Positions 1 to 6,931 of a stretch of DNA of 8,711 nucleotides are shown piece after piece. The stretch is from NCBI GenBank assembly GCA_003695505.1, contig RFIY01000110.1, positions 1 to 8,711 of the forward strand, written 5' to 3'. The position numbers and the translations under genes were made by a program. Origin of the DNA: J088 sp003695505 [NCBI: Candidatus Dadabacteria bacterium] (GTDB lineage Bacteria > J088). Below the pieces are notes generated by a model. The model did not search any database and was not told the DNA's origin. It saw only the letters and a program-made list of their open reading frames with translations. Each line of letters starts with the position of its first letter. Position 1 is the stretch's first letter.

Positions 1-1776
1 CCGATGCTGTCTGGCCCGGGTCCACTTGCGACGACCAGCCCGGCGCCCGTATCGGGCTTGCTGACGGCCAGCGATGTCGACGGTGATCCGCTGACGTTCG
101 GCGTGTTTACTTCGCCGACGAGTGGTGCCGCTGCAGTAACCGCAGTCACCGGCACGATGGCTGAAGTCTGGTACACGCCCATCGCGGGCAATACGGGCAA
201 CGATACGTTCTGGGTCAGTGTTTCGGACGGGACGGCGGAAGTCACTGCAGCCGTGACGGTGTTCGTCGAGTTCCCGCCGTTTGTTCGTTATGTGTCTGCG
301 GTGGCCTCTGGTCTCGCGGACGGTTCGAGCTGGGCGGACGCGACCGACGTTATCCAGGATGCCGTCGATGCAGCCGCCGCCAATGGTGGCGGTCAGGTCT
401 GGATTGCATCGGGAACCTGGTACACGACCGATACGACACCGTTGCTGACGATGGCCGATGGCGTCGATGTTTACGGTGGCTTTTCCGGATTTGAGCAGAG
501 CGTCGATGAACGCGGCCAGGTGAATCCGTTCCTTACAGTGCTGTCCGGTGACAGCGACCTCAGCACGACCCATTCCACGGGTGATGCCTACCACGTCGTG
601 GTTGCGGCCAACGCTACGCTGGACGGCCTGACGATTACCGGTGGCAACGCGGTCGGAAGCAGTAATGATCGGTACGGTGGCGGCATTCTCAGCATCGGAA
701 AATCTCTGGCTGTGCACAACGTGGTGATCCGCGACAGCTATGCCACATTGTATGGCGGCGCAATCTACCAGAATGGGGGGAGCCTGGATCTGGATCGCGT
801 TCGGCTGGAAGGAAGCCAGTCTGGAAGCGCAGGCGGCGCGCTCTATAGTCAGTCCGGGGTTGGACTGACGATCGCAAGAAGTGCGCTGTACGGCAATCAA
901 AGTGGCGCCGGTGGCGGAGGCGGTATCTATCTGTACCAGACGGATATGGATATGTTTGACGTCATCTTTGACGGAAACAGCACGTCCGGCCCGGGAGGGG
1001 CTGCCAGCTTCTCGTTTGACAACATCGTGCAGATGGTAAACGTCCAGTTCAGTGGCAACTCGGGCGGATCCGCAGGCGCACTGAGCCTGTCGTCATCTGG
1101 TCCGGTCACGGCGGTGAACGTCCACTTCGTCGGCAATTCGAGTACGCAGTTCAACGGAGGCGCGATTCAGATCAGTTCGTCGTCCATGGACTTGCGCAAC
1201 GTAACGTTCTGGCAGAACACGTCCGCCGGCGCCGGTCCGGATGTTTTCCTGGCGGGGGCTGCAACGTTCGGTGTTGATGCTTCCTGCACGCAGAGCGACC
1301 TCTCCGTATACGGCTCAAATAACACCCAGGTGGCCTCAAATCCTTTCACGACGCCAGCGGCGAGTGGTGAGTTCTTCTTTGAGCAGTCGCATCTTTGCGC
1401 CGACTGGGGCGACAACGCGACCGCAACGACCGCGTTCGCTGCCGCAGGAACGGACTGGACCTGGTGGACGAGCGACATCAGCAACATGACTACCGAATTC
1501 GACAGCGGTACTGTCGCAGCCGGACGGCTGTTCCATCCTGCGGATGTCTGGATCGAGGCGTTCTCGGCGAGCGCCTCATTGCTGTCGTGGACAACCAACG
1601 ATCAGGCGACCAACTGTGCGATCACCAACAGCGCCGATGCGACGGTGATTCCACTTGGCCCAATCGACTTCCCATCTGGCAGTACCAGCCACACCTTTGC
1701 CTCGGGAACTGTCGTGACGCTGAACTGCCTGTCGCCGGTTGCCTATAGCAAGAGTGCGACGGCCGTCGTGCCCTGA
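1..1776 (+). CDS. secreted cadherin-like / parallel beta-helix protein, 5' end missing
   Basis: The frame is open from the first base to a TGA at 1774-1776, so the gene very likely begins before the window; the ATG at 4 falls inside a domain and is not a convincing start. Numbering from that Met, residues 1-90 look like the end of a cadherin-like/Ig-like repeat (TASDVDGDPLTF, then NDTFWVSVSDG). Residues 94-165 are a typical right-handed beta-helix entry (RYVSAVASG, DGSSWADA, QVWIASGTWY, GVDVYGGFSGFE). Residues 225-405 carry GGA(I/L)/GGG(I) motifs alternating with F-x-x-N motifs, as in chlamydial Pmp-type repeats. Residues 520-590 look like a small beta-sandwich with two cysteines (C538 and C575). 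No catalytic residues and no C-terminal sorting signal (LPXTG, PEP-CTERM or type IX) are visible. A secreted or surface-exposed structural or adhesive role is inferred. Confidence is high for the gene and fold, low for function. Confidence 0.88.
   Translation, partial: PMLSGPGPLATTSPAPVSGLLTASDVDGDPLTFGVFTSPTSGAAAVTAVTGTMAEVWYTPIAGNTGNDTFWVSVSDGTAEVTAAVTVFVEFPPFVRYVSAVASGLADGSSWADATDVIQDAVDAAAANGGGQVWIASGTWYTTDTTPLLTMADGVDVYGGFSGFEQSVDERGQVNPFLTVLSGDSDLSTTHSTGDAYHVVVAANATLDGLTITGGNAVGSSNDRYGGGILSIGKSLAVHNVVIRDSYATLYGGAIYQNGGSLDLDRVRLEGSQSGSAGGALYSQSGVGLTIARSALYGNQSGAGGGGGIYLYQTDMDMFDVIFDGNSTSGPGGAASFSFDNIVQMVNVQFSGNSGGSAGALSLSSSGPVTAVNVHFVGNSSTQFNGGAIQISSSSMDLRNVTFWQNTSAGAGPDVFLAGAATFGVDASCTQSDLSVYGSNNTQVASNPFTTPAASGEFFFEQSHLCADWGDNATATTAFAAAGTDWTWWTSDISNMTTEFDSGTVAAGRLFHPADVWIEAFSASASLLSWTTNDQATNCAITNSADATVIPLGPIDFPSGSTSHTFASGTVVTLNCLSPVAYSKSATAVVP
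676..1218 (+). repeat. Pmp-like GGA(I/L) / FxxN beta-helix repeats (protein level)
   Basis: Inside the first gene (numbered from the Met at base 4), GGGI/GGAI/GGAL-type motifs begin at residues 225, 251, 277, 305, 331, 357 and 385, at spacings of 26, 26, 28, 26, 26 and 28. Interleaved (L/F)-x-x-N motifs begin at 295, 322, 349, 375 and 402, at spacings of 27, 27, 26 and 27. The repeats are visible in the protein but diverged in the DNA. The regular period suggests one helix coil per repeat. Confidence 0.75.
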
Positions 1777-1812
1777 CGCAGACATTCAGCGATTGGCATT
1801 CAGTACCACAAG

Positions 1813-1839
1813 CGCCCGCCGGAGCATCCCCGGCGGGCG
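1813..1839 (+). terminator. GC-rich hairpin, probable terminator of the first gene
   Basis: CGCCCGCCGG (1813-1822) pairs perfectly with CCGGCGGGCG (1830-1839) around a 7-base loop. It lies 36 bases after the stop codon and is followed by TCTCTCTCT, a pyrimidine run rather than a clean T tract. Position and stem strength support an intrinsic terminator that separates the beta-helix gene from the EF-hand gene; the weak T tract leaves some doubt. Confidence 0.72.
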
Positions 1840-1851
1840 TCTCTCTCTGCC

Positions 1852-1881
1852 CTGTTCGCGCTTCCGGGAACATCGTACAAT
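1852..1881 (+). promoter_or_regulatory. possible sigma70-type promoter for the EF-hand/sulfotransferase/AlkP unit
   Basis: TACAAT at 1876-1881 matches five of six bases of the -10 consensus and lies 33 bases before the EF-hand ATG, just after the hairpin. No good -35 box is present: the region around 1852-1858 reads CTGTTCG. A promoter is expected here because the preceding gene appears to be terminated, but the assignment rests mainly on the -10. Confidence 0.33.
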
Positions 1882-1901
1882 GTGCTGAACTCATATCCTC
1901 G

Positions 1902-1907
1902 AAGGAG
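1902..1907 (+). promoter_or_regulatory. ribosome binding site fixing the EF-hand gene start
   Basis: AAGGAG lies 7 bases before the ATG at 1915. It favours this ATG over the in-frame GTG at 1882, which would add eleven residues ahead of the signal peptide. Confidence 0.8.
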
Positions 1908-1914
1908 AATCTCC

Positions 1915-2220
1915 ATGAAACGACACGGCATGATCGTCGTCGCGCTGATCTGTTTCGCTGCCCCTCACATCGCGCACGCGCAGGGCAAAGGAAGAAAAGG
2001 TCACGGGCACGCGATTCCCTTTTCGCAGATGGATCGCGACGGTGACAAGAAGGTCACGTTCGACGAATTTGTGGCGGCGCAACGCGAAAAATTGCGCAAG
2101 CGTTTCGAGCGGATCGACATGAATCATGATGGCGTGGTTACCGAACTGGAGCTTGAACAGGCACGAAGCCGCGGCAAAGTTGCCGGTAGCGCCGGAAAGA
2201 AGCCCGGAGCCAGCCAGTAG
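1915..2220 (+). CDS. small exported EF-hand calcium-binding protein
   Basis: The product has 101 residues. Residues 1-22 form a Sec signal peptide (basic MKRHG, hydrophobic core, AHA before a predicted cut near residue 22). Two EF-hand loops follow. Residues 40-51 (DRDGDKKVTFDE) have D40, D42, D44 and E51 as ligands; residues 68-79 (DMNHDGVVTELE) have D68, N70, D72 and E79. Both loops keep the position-12 Glu, so both should bind calcium. The linker and the C-terminal tail (GKVAGSAGKKPGASQ) are Lys/Arg-rich. Start choice rests on the AAGGAG site and the signal peptide. The gene lies 26 bases before the sulfotransferase gene and may be co-transcribed with it. A periplasmic calcium sensor or buffer is the likely role; no enzyme domain is present and the partner is unknown. 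Confidence 0.88.
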   Translation: MKRHGMIVVALICFAAPHIAHAQGKGRKGHGHAIPFSQMDRDGDKKVTFDEFVAAQREKLRKRFERIDMNHDGVVTELELEQARSRGKVAGSAGKKPGASQ

Positions 2221-2246
2221 CGCCGTTCGGAATGGACAACAGGTAA

Positions 2247-3344
2247 ATGATGGATCTTCGCCCGGCGTTGCAGGGAATTATCTGGTCCGACTGGTGGCGC
2301 GTGTTGCGCGAAAACCGGTTTCGGATCGCACCGCGCTTCTGGGGGCGCGCGATCGGCACCTCGGCGGTGGCGCTACTCAATAGCGTGAACGCCTGGGTCG
2401 AGAAACAGACATACGGCGCGCAGATCGATGAGGCACGGGTGGTCGCGCCGATCTTCATCCTGGGCCACTGGCGCAGCGGTACGACCTGGCTGCACGAACT
2501 GCTGTCCCAGGATGCGCGGTTCGCCGCGCCGACGCTGTTTCAGGTCTGGAATCCTCATACGTTTCTGACGACCGAGTCCCGTACACGCCGGCTCGCTGGC
2601 GCGAACGTCCGGGATGATCGCGGCTTTGATCGCGTTCAGATCGGATTCGACGCGGCCAGCGAAGACGAATTTGCGCTCTGGCACGGGTCGGGCCGATCCG
2701 ATTTCATGTCCTGGACCTTTCCGCGATCCGCGGCGTTCTACGACCGGTATCTCGATGGGGTGGCACTATCTGATGCGGAGCGCAAAGCCTGGCGTGCGGC
2801 GTTTGATACATTCCTGCGCAAGTTGACGGTGCGTTATCCCGAGCGGACGTTGCTGCTCAAATCACCACAGCATACGGCGCGTGCGGCGCTGCTGGCTGAG
2901 ATGTATCCTGATGCGCGTTTCGTCTATATTCACCGTCATCCGGTCGATGTGTTTCGATCGACGCAACGGTTGTACAGCTATCTGGCGGGGGTGTCCTGTT
3001 TGCAAATCAACGACTGGTACGATGCTCCGGAGCGTATTCTGCAGCAGGGTCGGCGCGTATTCTCAGCGTGGGCGGAGGCTCGCGGCCCCCTTGCGCCCCG
3101 GGTCGCGGAAGTTGCGTATGACGACCTGGTTCAACAACCCCTTGCGACGCTGGAGCGGATCTATGATCGACTCGACCTGCCGGACTACGAGGCCGCCCGA
3201 CCATCGTTCGAGACGTACCTTGCACGACAGTCTGGCTACCGGACGAACAGTTACGAACCGCTGCAACCCGCAATGTTGTCACGGTTGCGTGAAGCGTGGC
3301 GGCTGGCCTGGGAGCTGGGCAGTTATCAGGATCGGGCTGCCTGA
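2247..3344 (+). CDS. PAPS-dependent sulfotransferase (Sulfotransferase_3-like)
   Basis: The product has 365 residues. It should transfer sulfate from 3'-phosphoadenylyl sulfate to a hydroxyl or amine of an unknown acceptor. The 5'-phosphosulfate-binding loop is GHWRSGTTWLHELL at residues 73-86, following the strand APIFIL. The 3'-phosphate region is LLLKSPQHT (203-210) and RFVYIHRHPVDVFRST (224-239), with R230 and S238 in the usual places. PTLFQVWNPHTFLTTE (95-110) is characteristic of bacterial members of this group. No signal peptide or clear membrane helix is present, so the enzyme should be cytosolic. The length is close to that of related proteins. Two adjacent ATGs (2247 and 2250) are possible starts; AGG at 2241-2243 slightly favours the second. 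Its stop codon overlaps the start of the next gene (TGATG), implying translational coupling. The substrate (lipid, glycan or small molecule) cannot be read from the sequence. Confidence 0.92.
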   Translation: MMDLRPALQGIIWSDWWRVLRENRFRIAPRFWGRAIGTSAVALLNSVNAWVEKQTYGAQIDEARVVAPIFILGHWRSGTTWLHELLSQDARFAAPTLFQVWNPHTFLTTESRTRRLAGANVRDDRGFDRVQIGFDAASEDEFALWHGSGRSDFMSWTFPRSAAFYDRYLDGVALSDAERKAWRAAFDTFLRKLTVRYPERTLLLKSPQHTARAALLAEMYPDARFVYIHRHPVDVFRSTQRLYSYLAGVSCLQINDWYDAPERILQQGRRVFSAWAEARGPLAPRVAEVAYDDLVQQPLATLERIYDRLDLPDYEAARPSFETYLARQSGYRTNSYEPLQPAMLSRLREAWRLAWELGSYQDRAA

Positions 3345-5398
3345 TGGCGATCGTTCCTGAAACCAGCGCGCCGTTGCTTGTCGCCTATATCGACCCGGCG
3401 ACGGGCTATGTGATTTTCTCTGCGCTCGCGGCGATTCTCAGCGCCGTGGCCGGCGTGCTCGGTGTTGCGGCGACCGCCACACTGGCCTTTTTTCGGCGCA
3501 CGCGCAAAATTGCTCTCGCCGTACTGGTCGCCGTGGCGCTCCTGGGCGGGGGCTGGTATGGCTGGGCCTGGTACCGTTTGCGACCCGAACCCATTGGCAA
3601 GCGTGTCGTCGTGCTGGGGATCGATGGCCTCGACGCCAGCCTGACGTCGGCGTGGATGGCAGCCGGGCGCCTTCCCAACCTGGCGGCGCTATCCAGAGAG
3701 GGCGGGTTCTTGCCGCTTGGTACAAGCAATCCGCCGCAGTCGCCGGTCGCATGGGCCAGCTTTCTGACCGGCCGGCAGCCATCCGGCCACAGGGTGTTCG
3801 ACTTCATCGCGCGGGATCCGGCGAATTACGGTCTGCGGCTCGTGTTTGATCGGCCCGTTGATGGCGACGCAGCATGGCTTCCGGTGCCGACCTGGCCGGA
3901 GTTGCTTACCCAGGCCCATGTTCCGCTGACGCTGATCGGTCTGCCGCTGGCCTGGCCTGCGCCCGAGGTCAGTGGCAAGGTGCTCGGCGGCATGGGCGTG
4001 CCCGACATTGCCGGAACGCAGGGGACATTCACACTCGTGACCAGTGATTCTCATCAGGGGGACTTGCAGAGCGGCCACGTCGTGCGTGCACCGGACGCTG
4101 GCGATTTTCAGTTTGCGCTGTCCGGGCCGGTACAGGCCGACGTCGAGGGGCTGAGCTATCTGGAAGCGCGGATTGCCGTTGCGCGCCATGGCGACCGGCT
4201 GGCGATTCAGGTCGTGGACGACGACGGCGCGTCAGTCGAGCTTGCTGTCGGCGAAACGTCAGGATGGCTTCCGGTGCGGTTTGGTTCGGGCTGGTTGCGG
4301 ACGATTCACGGCCATGTGCGCTTTCGGCTCATTTCGCTGCAGCCGCTACGACTGTTTGTCAGCCCCGTCCAGATCGCGCTCGATGGTGGCGCGCCGCTGA
4401 CCTTCCCGCGTGACTGGGCCGAAGACCTCGCGGAAAAATATGGTTTGTTTCATACAGCGGGCATGCCGTATGACACCTGGGCACTCAGTGATGATGTCCT
4501 CAGTGATGCCGAGTTTCTTGACCTCGCCGACGACCTGACGGCGGAGCGGCATCGTATCGTACTCGGCGAGCTGGACGAGTTTCAGGACGGCGTATTTTTC
4601 GCATACTACGAGCAGGTCGACATCATTCAGCACCTGTTTTGGCGGTATCGCGACGCGGGCCATCCTTTGTACACCACTGCCGCCAGTGAACGCGTTGTCC
4701 ATGCCATCGAACAGGCATATGTGGACGCAGACAGGATGGTCGGCGAGATTCGCGAGCGCCTGATGCCGGACGATACGCTGCTGATCGTCTCGGATCACGG
4801 ATTCGCCAACTTTCGGCGTTCGGCGGATGTCAACGAATGGCTGACGAACATGGGTTACATGGTGTTGCGCAATGATGGGCGCGGGCTGACGCCGATGTAC
4901 AGCAACGTCGCGTGGAAGCAGACGTGGGCCTACGCGGCGGGATTCAACGGTCTCTATCTCAACTTGCGCGGTCGCGAGGGCTCAGGGATCGTTGAGCTGG
5001 ACGAGGCGGGTGAGTTGCTGGACGAGCTGCGTGATCGCCTGCTGGCGGTAACTGATCCGGAAACGGGCCGGCGCTTGTTGTCCCGCGTCGTCGTGCGGGT
5101 GCCGAGACCGGGAGATATGGATGGTCCGGACATGTTGCTGGACTATGCGGACGGCTTCCGCGGTAGCTGGGAGGCGGCACTCGGTGGCGGTTCAGGCGCC
5201 GTCGTGACCGCGAACGACCGCAAATGGTCCGGTGATCACATGGTCGATCCGGACCTGGTGCCGGGCGTGCTGTTCAGCAACCGGCCGCTGGCCGTGACGA
5301 CGGCACGGCTGGTTGATCTGGCCCCGACACTTCTGCAACTTGCGGGCGCGGCAGAGGGCGCGGCTGCGTTCGATGGAATACCCGTGCTGTCCCGATAG
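3344..5398 (+). CDS. membrane-anchored AlkP-superfamily phosphohydrolase/phosphodiesterase (COG3379-like)
   Basis: The product has 684 residues. The N-terminus carries AYIDPATGYVIF (14-25), then two hydrophobic segments (about 22-50 and 56-72) joined by the basic loop RRTRK. The positive-inside rule places the large C-terminal domain in the periplasm. All expected metal and catalytic positions of a type I phosphodiesterase/nucleotide pyrophosphatase fold are present: D94 (GIDGLD), nucleophile S133 in SPVAWASFLTG, D426 and H430 (VDIIQH), D484 and H485 (SDHGF), and H632 (SGDHM). A beta-rich insert (about 210-380, starting GGMGVPDIAGTQGTF) matches the COG3379 pattern. The ATG at 3344 is preferred over the in-frame ATG at 3296: it overlaps the sulfotransferase stop and gives a sensible membrane N-terminus. 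The Shine-Dalgarno is weak (AGGA, 12 bases away), consistent with coupling. The substrate is unknown; 'phosphohydrolase' is a family-level call, and a phosphodiesterase or phosphotransferase activity is possible. Confidence 0.9.
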   Translation: MAIVPETSAPLLVAYIDPATGYVIFSALAAILSAVAGVLGVAATATLAFFRRTRKIALAVLVAVALLGGGWYGWAWYRLRPEPIGKRVVVLGIDGLDASLTSAWMAAGRLPNLAALSREGGFLPLGTSNPPQSPVAWASFLTGRQPSGHRVFDFIARDPANYGLRLVFDRPVDGDAAWLPVPTWPELLTQAHVPLTLIGLPLAWPAPEVSGKVLGGMGVPDIAGTQGTFTLVTSDSHQGDLQSGHVVRAPDAGDFQFALSGPVQADVEGLSYLEARIAVARHGDRLAIQVVDDDGASVELAVGETSGWLPVRFGSGWLRTIHGHVRFRLISLQPLRLFVSPVQIALDGGAPLTFPRDWAEDLAEKYGLFHTAGMPYDTWALSDDVLSDAEFLDLADDLTAERHRIVLGELDEFQDGVFFAYYEQVDIIQHLFWRYRDAGHPLYTTAASERVVHAIEQAYVDADRMVGEIRERLMPDDTLLIVSDHGFANFRRSADVNEWLTNMGYMVLRNDGRGLTPMYSNVAWKQTWAYAAGFNGLYLNLRGREGSGIVELDEAGELLDELRDRLLAVTDPETGRRLLSRVVVRVPRPGDMDGPDMLLDYADGFRGSWEAALGGGSGAVVTANDRKWSGDHMVDPDLVPGVLFSNRPLAVTTARLVDLAPTLLQLAGAAEGAAAFDGIPVLSR

Positions 5399-5405
5399 AA
5401 CAAGT

Positions 5406-5423
5406 GCCTGTCGGCGGACGGGT
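5406..5423. other. small hairpin between convergent genes
   Basis: GCCTGTC (5406-5412) pairs with GACGGGT (5417-5423) around a GGCG loop: seven pairs, two of them G-U. It fills most of the 24-base gap between the two convergent stop codons. No T tract follows on either strand, so at most it is a weak bidirectional transcription barrier. Confidence 0.3.
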
Positions 5424-6832
5424 CACTGCGCGTAGCCGAGTGCCTGCAGGCGACGCATGACTTCGGGGTCGACATCACTTTCTGAGAACGCTTCTGTTGT
5501 GACCGTGTTCTGGTAGTAGTGCCGTAACTTTTCGACGGCGACGGTCGTCTGTTCTGGAAAACGCGGTGCCAGATCGAACCGTTCTTCCGGATCGGTGACG
5601 CGGTCGAACATCCTGGTCAGTGACTTGCCGGCTAGCGGTGCGTCGAGTTTCTGGCCAACCCGCGCCGCGATGTCGGGCACCCAGATCACTTTGCGTGCCG
5701 GCGTGATCAGCGCCGCCTGTTCCGGTCCTTGCAGCATGGCGGAACTGTAGAGCTCGCGCGCCGCAGGGTTCCAGCTCATTTCCGCGAAAATTGCCTTGCC
5801 GTCGAGTTTCAGGTTCCCTTTCGACACCCCGAGCAGCTCCAGCACGGTTGGAAAAACGTCGACGTTGCTGACCAGATCGTTGATCCGCGACCCCTGCAAC
5901 CCCGGACCTCCGATTGTCAGTGGAATGTGGATCAGCTCGTCGTAAAGCGTGTGCCCGTGATACCAGCCACCGTGGTCCCAGAGCTCTTCACCATGGTCGG
6001 CCGCCAGGACGTAGTAGGTGTTGTCGGCGAGGCCAAGGCGCTTCAGTTCACTGAACAGCAATTTCAATTGTTCGTCGACGTACCGGATCGATGCGTCGTA
6101 ATAGTCTATGATCGTCTTTTTTTCTGGCTCGCCAAAACGCCCTTCTTCGCGCAGCCCCTTGAGCAGTGGTGGATTGATGCGCCGCGGTGAGCGGATCGCC
6201 GAAATCTTTGCGTTTTCGGGATCCAGGAACTGGTCCGTAAATTGCGTGCGGAAGTACGGCGAATGAACATCCATCAGGTGAACGTAGCCAAAGAAGCGGC
6301 GGTTCTTGCGCTTCTGCTCAAGGAGCTGAATGAACTGTGCGACGACCTTGTCCGCCAGATTGCCGGAGCGCTTTTCGAGGATGCGAAACACGTCGAATCC
6401 CTGACGGAAATTCTGTACATCGCCGATATGGTCATTGCCGCCATTGACGTACAGCGTAAAAAAGCCGTTCGCTTTCAGGTGCTCCGCGAGCGTCGTGACC
6501 TCGTTGCGCAGCCGGTGTTGCTTGCGGATCGCACCGTGCTTGTTGGGATAGAGCCCCGTGAGCAACGAACCGGTGGATGGCTTGGTCCACGGGGCGGCAC
6601 TGTAGGCGTTGTCGAACACGACCGAGCGTTTCGCGAGTTCATCCCAGAACGGCGAGGTCGGCCGACGGTAACCGTAGTGGCCAAGATGGTCGCGTCGGAG
6701 CGTGTCAACGACGACAATCAGCAGGTTCGCAGGTTCGGGCGCGGCTGGTTGCCGACCGCCGGTCACCCAGTCGCAACCCGTAGCTGGTAGCCCAACAAAA
6801 ATGGCGAGGAGAAAAATATGGAACTGTTTCAT
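5423..6832 (-). CDS. exported sulfatase-fold (AlkP superfamily) protein with Thr at the nucleophile position
   Basis: From the ATG at 6832 the product has 469 residues. MKQFHIFLLAIFVGLPATGC looks like a lipoprotein signal with C20 as the acylated residue, although Ala rather than Leu sits at -3. Aspartate follows the Cys, which in enterobacteria favours inner-membrane retention. The sulfatase fold is clear: VVVDTLRRDHLGHYGY (40-55), WTKPSTGSLLTG (82-93), HLMDVHSPY (185-193), ADHGEE (278-283), HGHTLYDELIHIPL (292-305), DPEERFDLA (414-422), and a family-typical LQALGY tail. The Cys/Ser of the sulfatase signature is Thr (T83) and the following Arg is also Thr (T87). Formylglycine cannot form from Thr, so a phosphoester hydrolase or phosphotransferase is more likely than a true sulfatase. 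Upstream in-frame ATGs at 6862 and 6853 would put a His-rich stretch before the signal; no start has a strong ribosome site. The gene converges on the COG3379-like gene. Confidence 0.88.
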   Translation of the reverse strand: MKQFHIFLLAIFVGLPATGCDWVTGGRQPAAPEPANLLIVVVDTLRRDHLGHYGYRRPTSPFWDELAKRSVVFDNAYSAAPWTKPSTGSLLTGLYPNKHGAIRKQHRLRNEVTTLAEHLKANGFFTLYVNGGNDHIGDVQNFRQGFDVFRILEKRSGNLADKVVAQFIQLLEQKRKNRRFFGYVHLMDVHSPYFRTQFTDQFLDPENAKISAIRSPRRINPPLLKGLREEGRFGEPEKKTIIDYYDASIRYVDEQLKLLFSELKRLGLADNTYYVLAADHGEELWDHGGWYHGHTLYDELIHIPLTIGGPGLQGSRINDLVSNVDVFPTVLELLGVSKGNLKLDGKAIFAEMSWNPAARELYSSAMLQGPEQAALITPARKVIWVPDIAARVGQKLDAPLAGKSLTRMFDRVTDPEERFDLAPRFPEQTTVAVEKLRHYYQNTVTTEAFSESDVDPEVMRRLQALGYAQ

Positions 6833-6873
6833 CGTTGTATGATGCGGAAACATCGGATGCATTGCAACCGCGT

Positions 6874-6902
6874 TTGGAGAAGTCCGGATTTTCGGTTATG
6901 CT
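6874..6902 (+). promoter_or_regulatory. candidate promoter of the MopE-repeat lipoprotein gene
   Basis: TTGGAG (6874-6879) and TATGCT (6897-6902) are separated by 17 bases, the ideal sigma70 spacing, and would give a leader of about 30 bases before the ATG at 6940. Each box matches only part of its consensus (3/6 and 4/6). The location in the 107-base divergent region supports the call. Confidence 0.42.
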
Positions 6903-6906
6903 AACC
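6894..6906. promoter_or_regulatory. inverted repeat overlapping the candidate -10, possible operator
   Basis: GGTTA-TGC-TAACC has perfect 5-base arms around a 3-base centre. It sits between the divergent genes and covers the candidate -10 box, where a bound regulator could affect both directions. Such short palindromes also occur by chance. Confidence 0.3.
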
Positions 6907-6926
6907 CGGCGTGTTTTCTCGGAATC

Positions 6927-6931
6927 AGGAG
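6927..6931 (+). promoter_or_regulatory. ribosome binding site of the lipoprotein gene
   Basis: AGGAG lies 8 bases before the ATG at 6940 and supports that start, which is also immediately followed by a lipoprotein signal sequence. Confidence 0.8.

Noticed and set aside
1167-1598. 143-codon open frame on the minus strand
   Set aside because: It is antisense to the beta-helix protein, has no recognisable motif and no supporting ribosome site.
1882-1914. GTG at 1882 as start of the EF-hand gene
   Set aside because: It would put eleven residues, several of them Arg, before the signal peptide and would leave the AAGGAG site inside the coding region.
1777-1914. Small RNA or riboswitch in the gap after the first gene
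   Set aside because: The only structure seen is one simple 10-pair hairpin well explained as a terminator; no conserved riboswitch or RNA motif is apparent.
3296-3343. ATG at 3296 as start of the AlkP gene
   Set aside because: It lies 48 bases inside the sulfotransferase gene and adds a Gly-rich leader; the ATG at 3344, overlapping the stop, gives a better membrane N-terminus.
6242-6790. 182-codon open frame on the plus strand
   Set aside because: It is antisense to the N-terminal half of the sulfatase-fold gene, whose motifs (VVVDTLRRDHLG, HLMDVHSPY) are unmistakable. No start signal or recognisable domain is present in the plus frame.
5423-6832. Annotation as an ordinary formylglycine arylsulfatase
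   Set aside because: The signature Cys/Ser and Arg are both Thr (T83, T87), so the formylglycine mechanism is not possible at that position.
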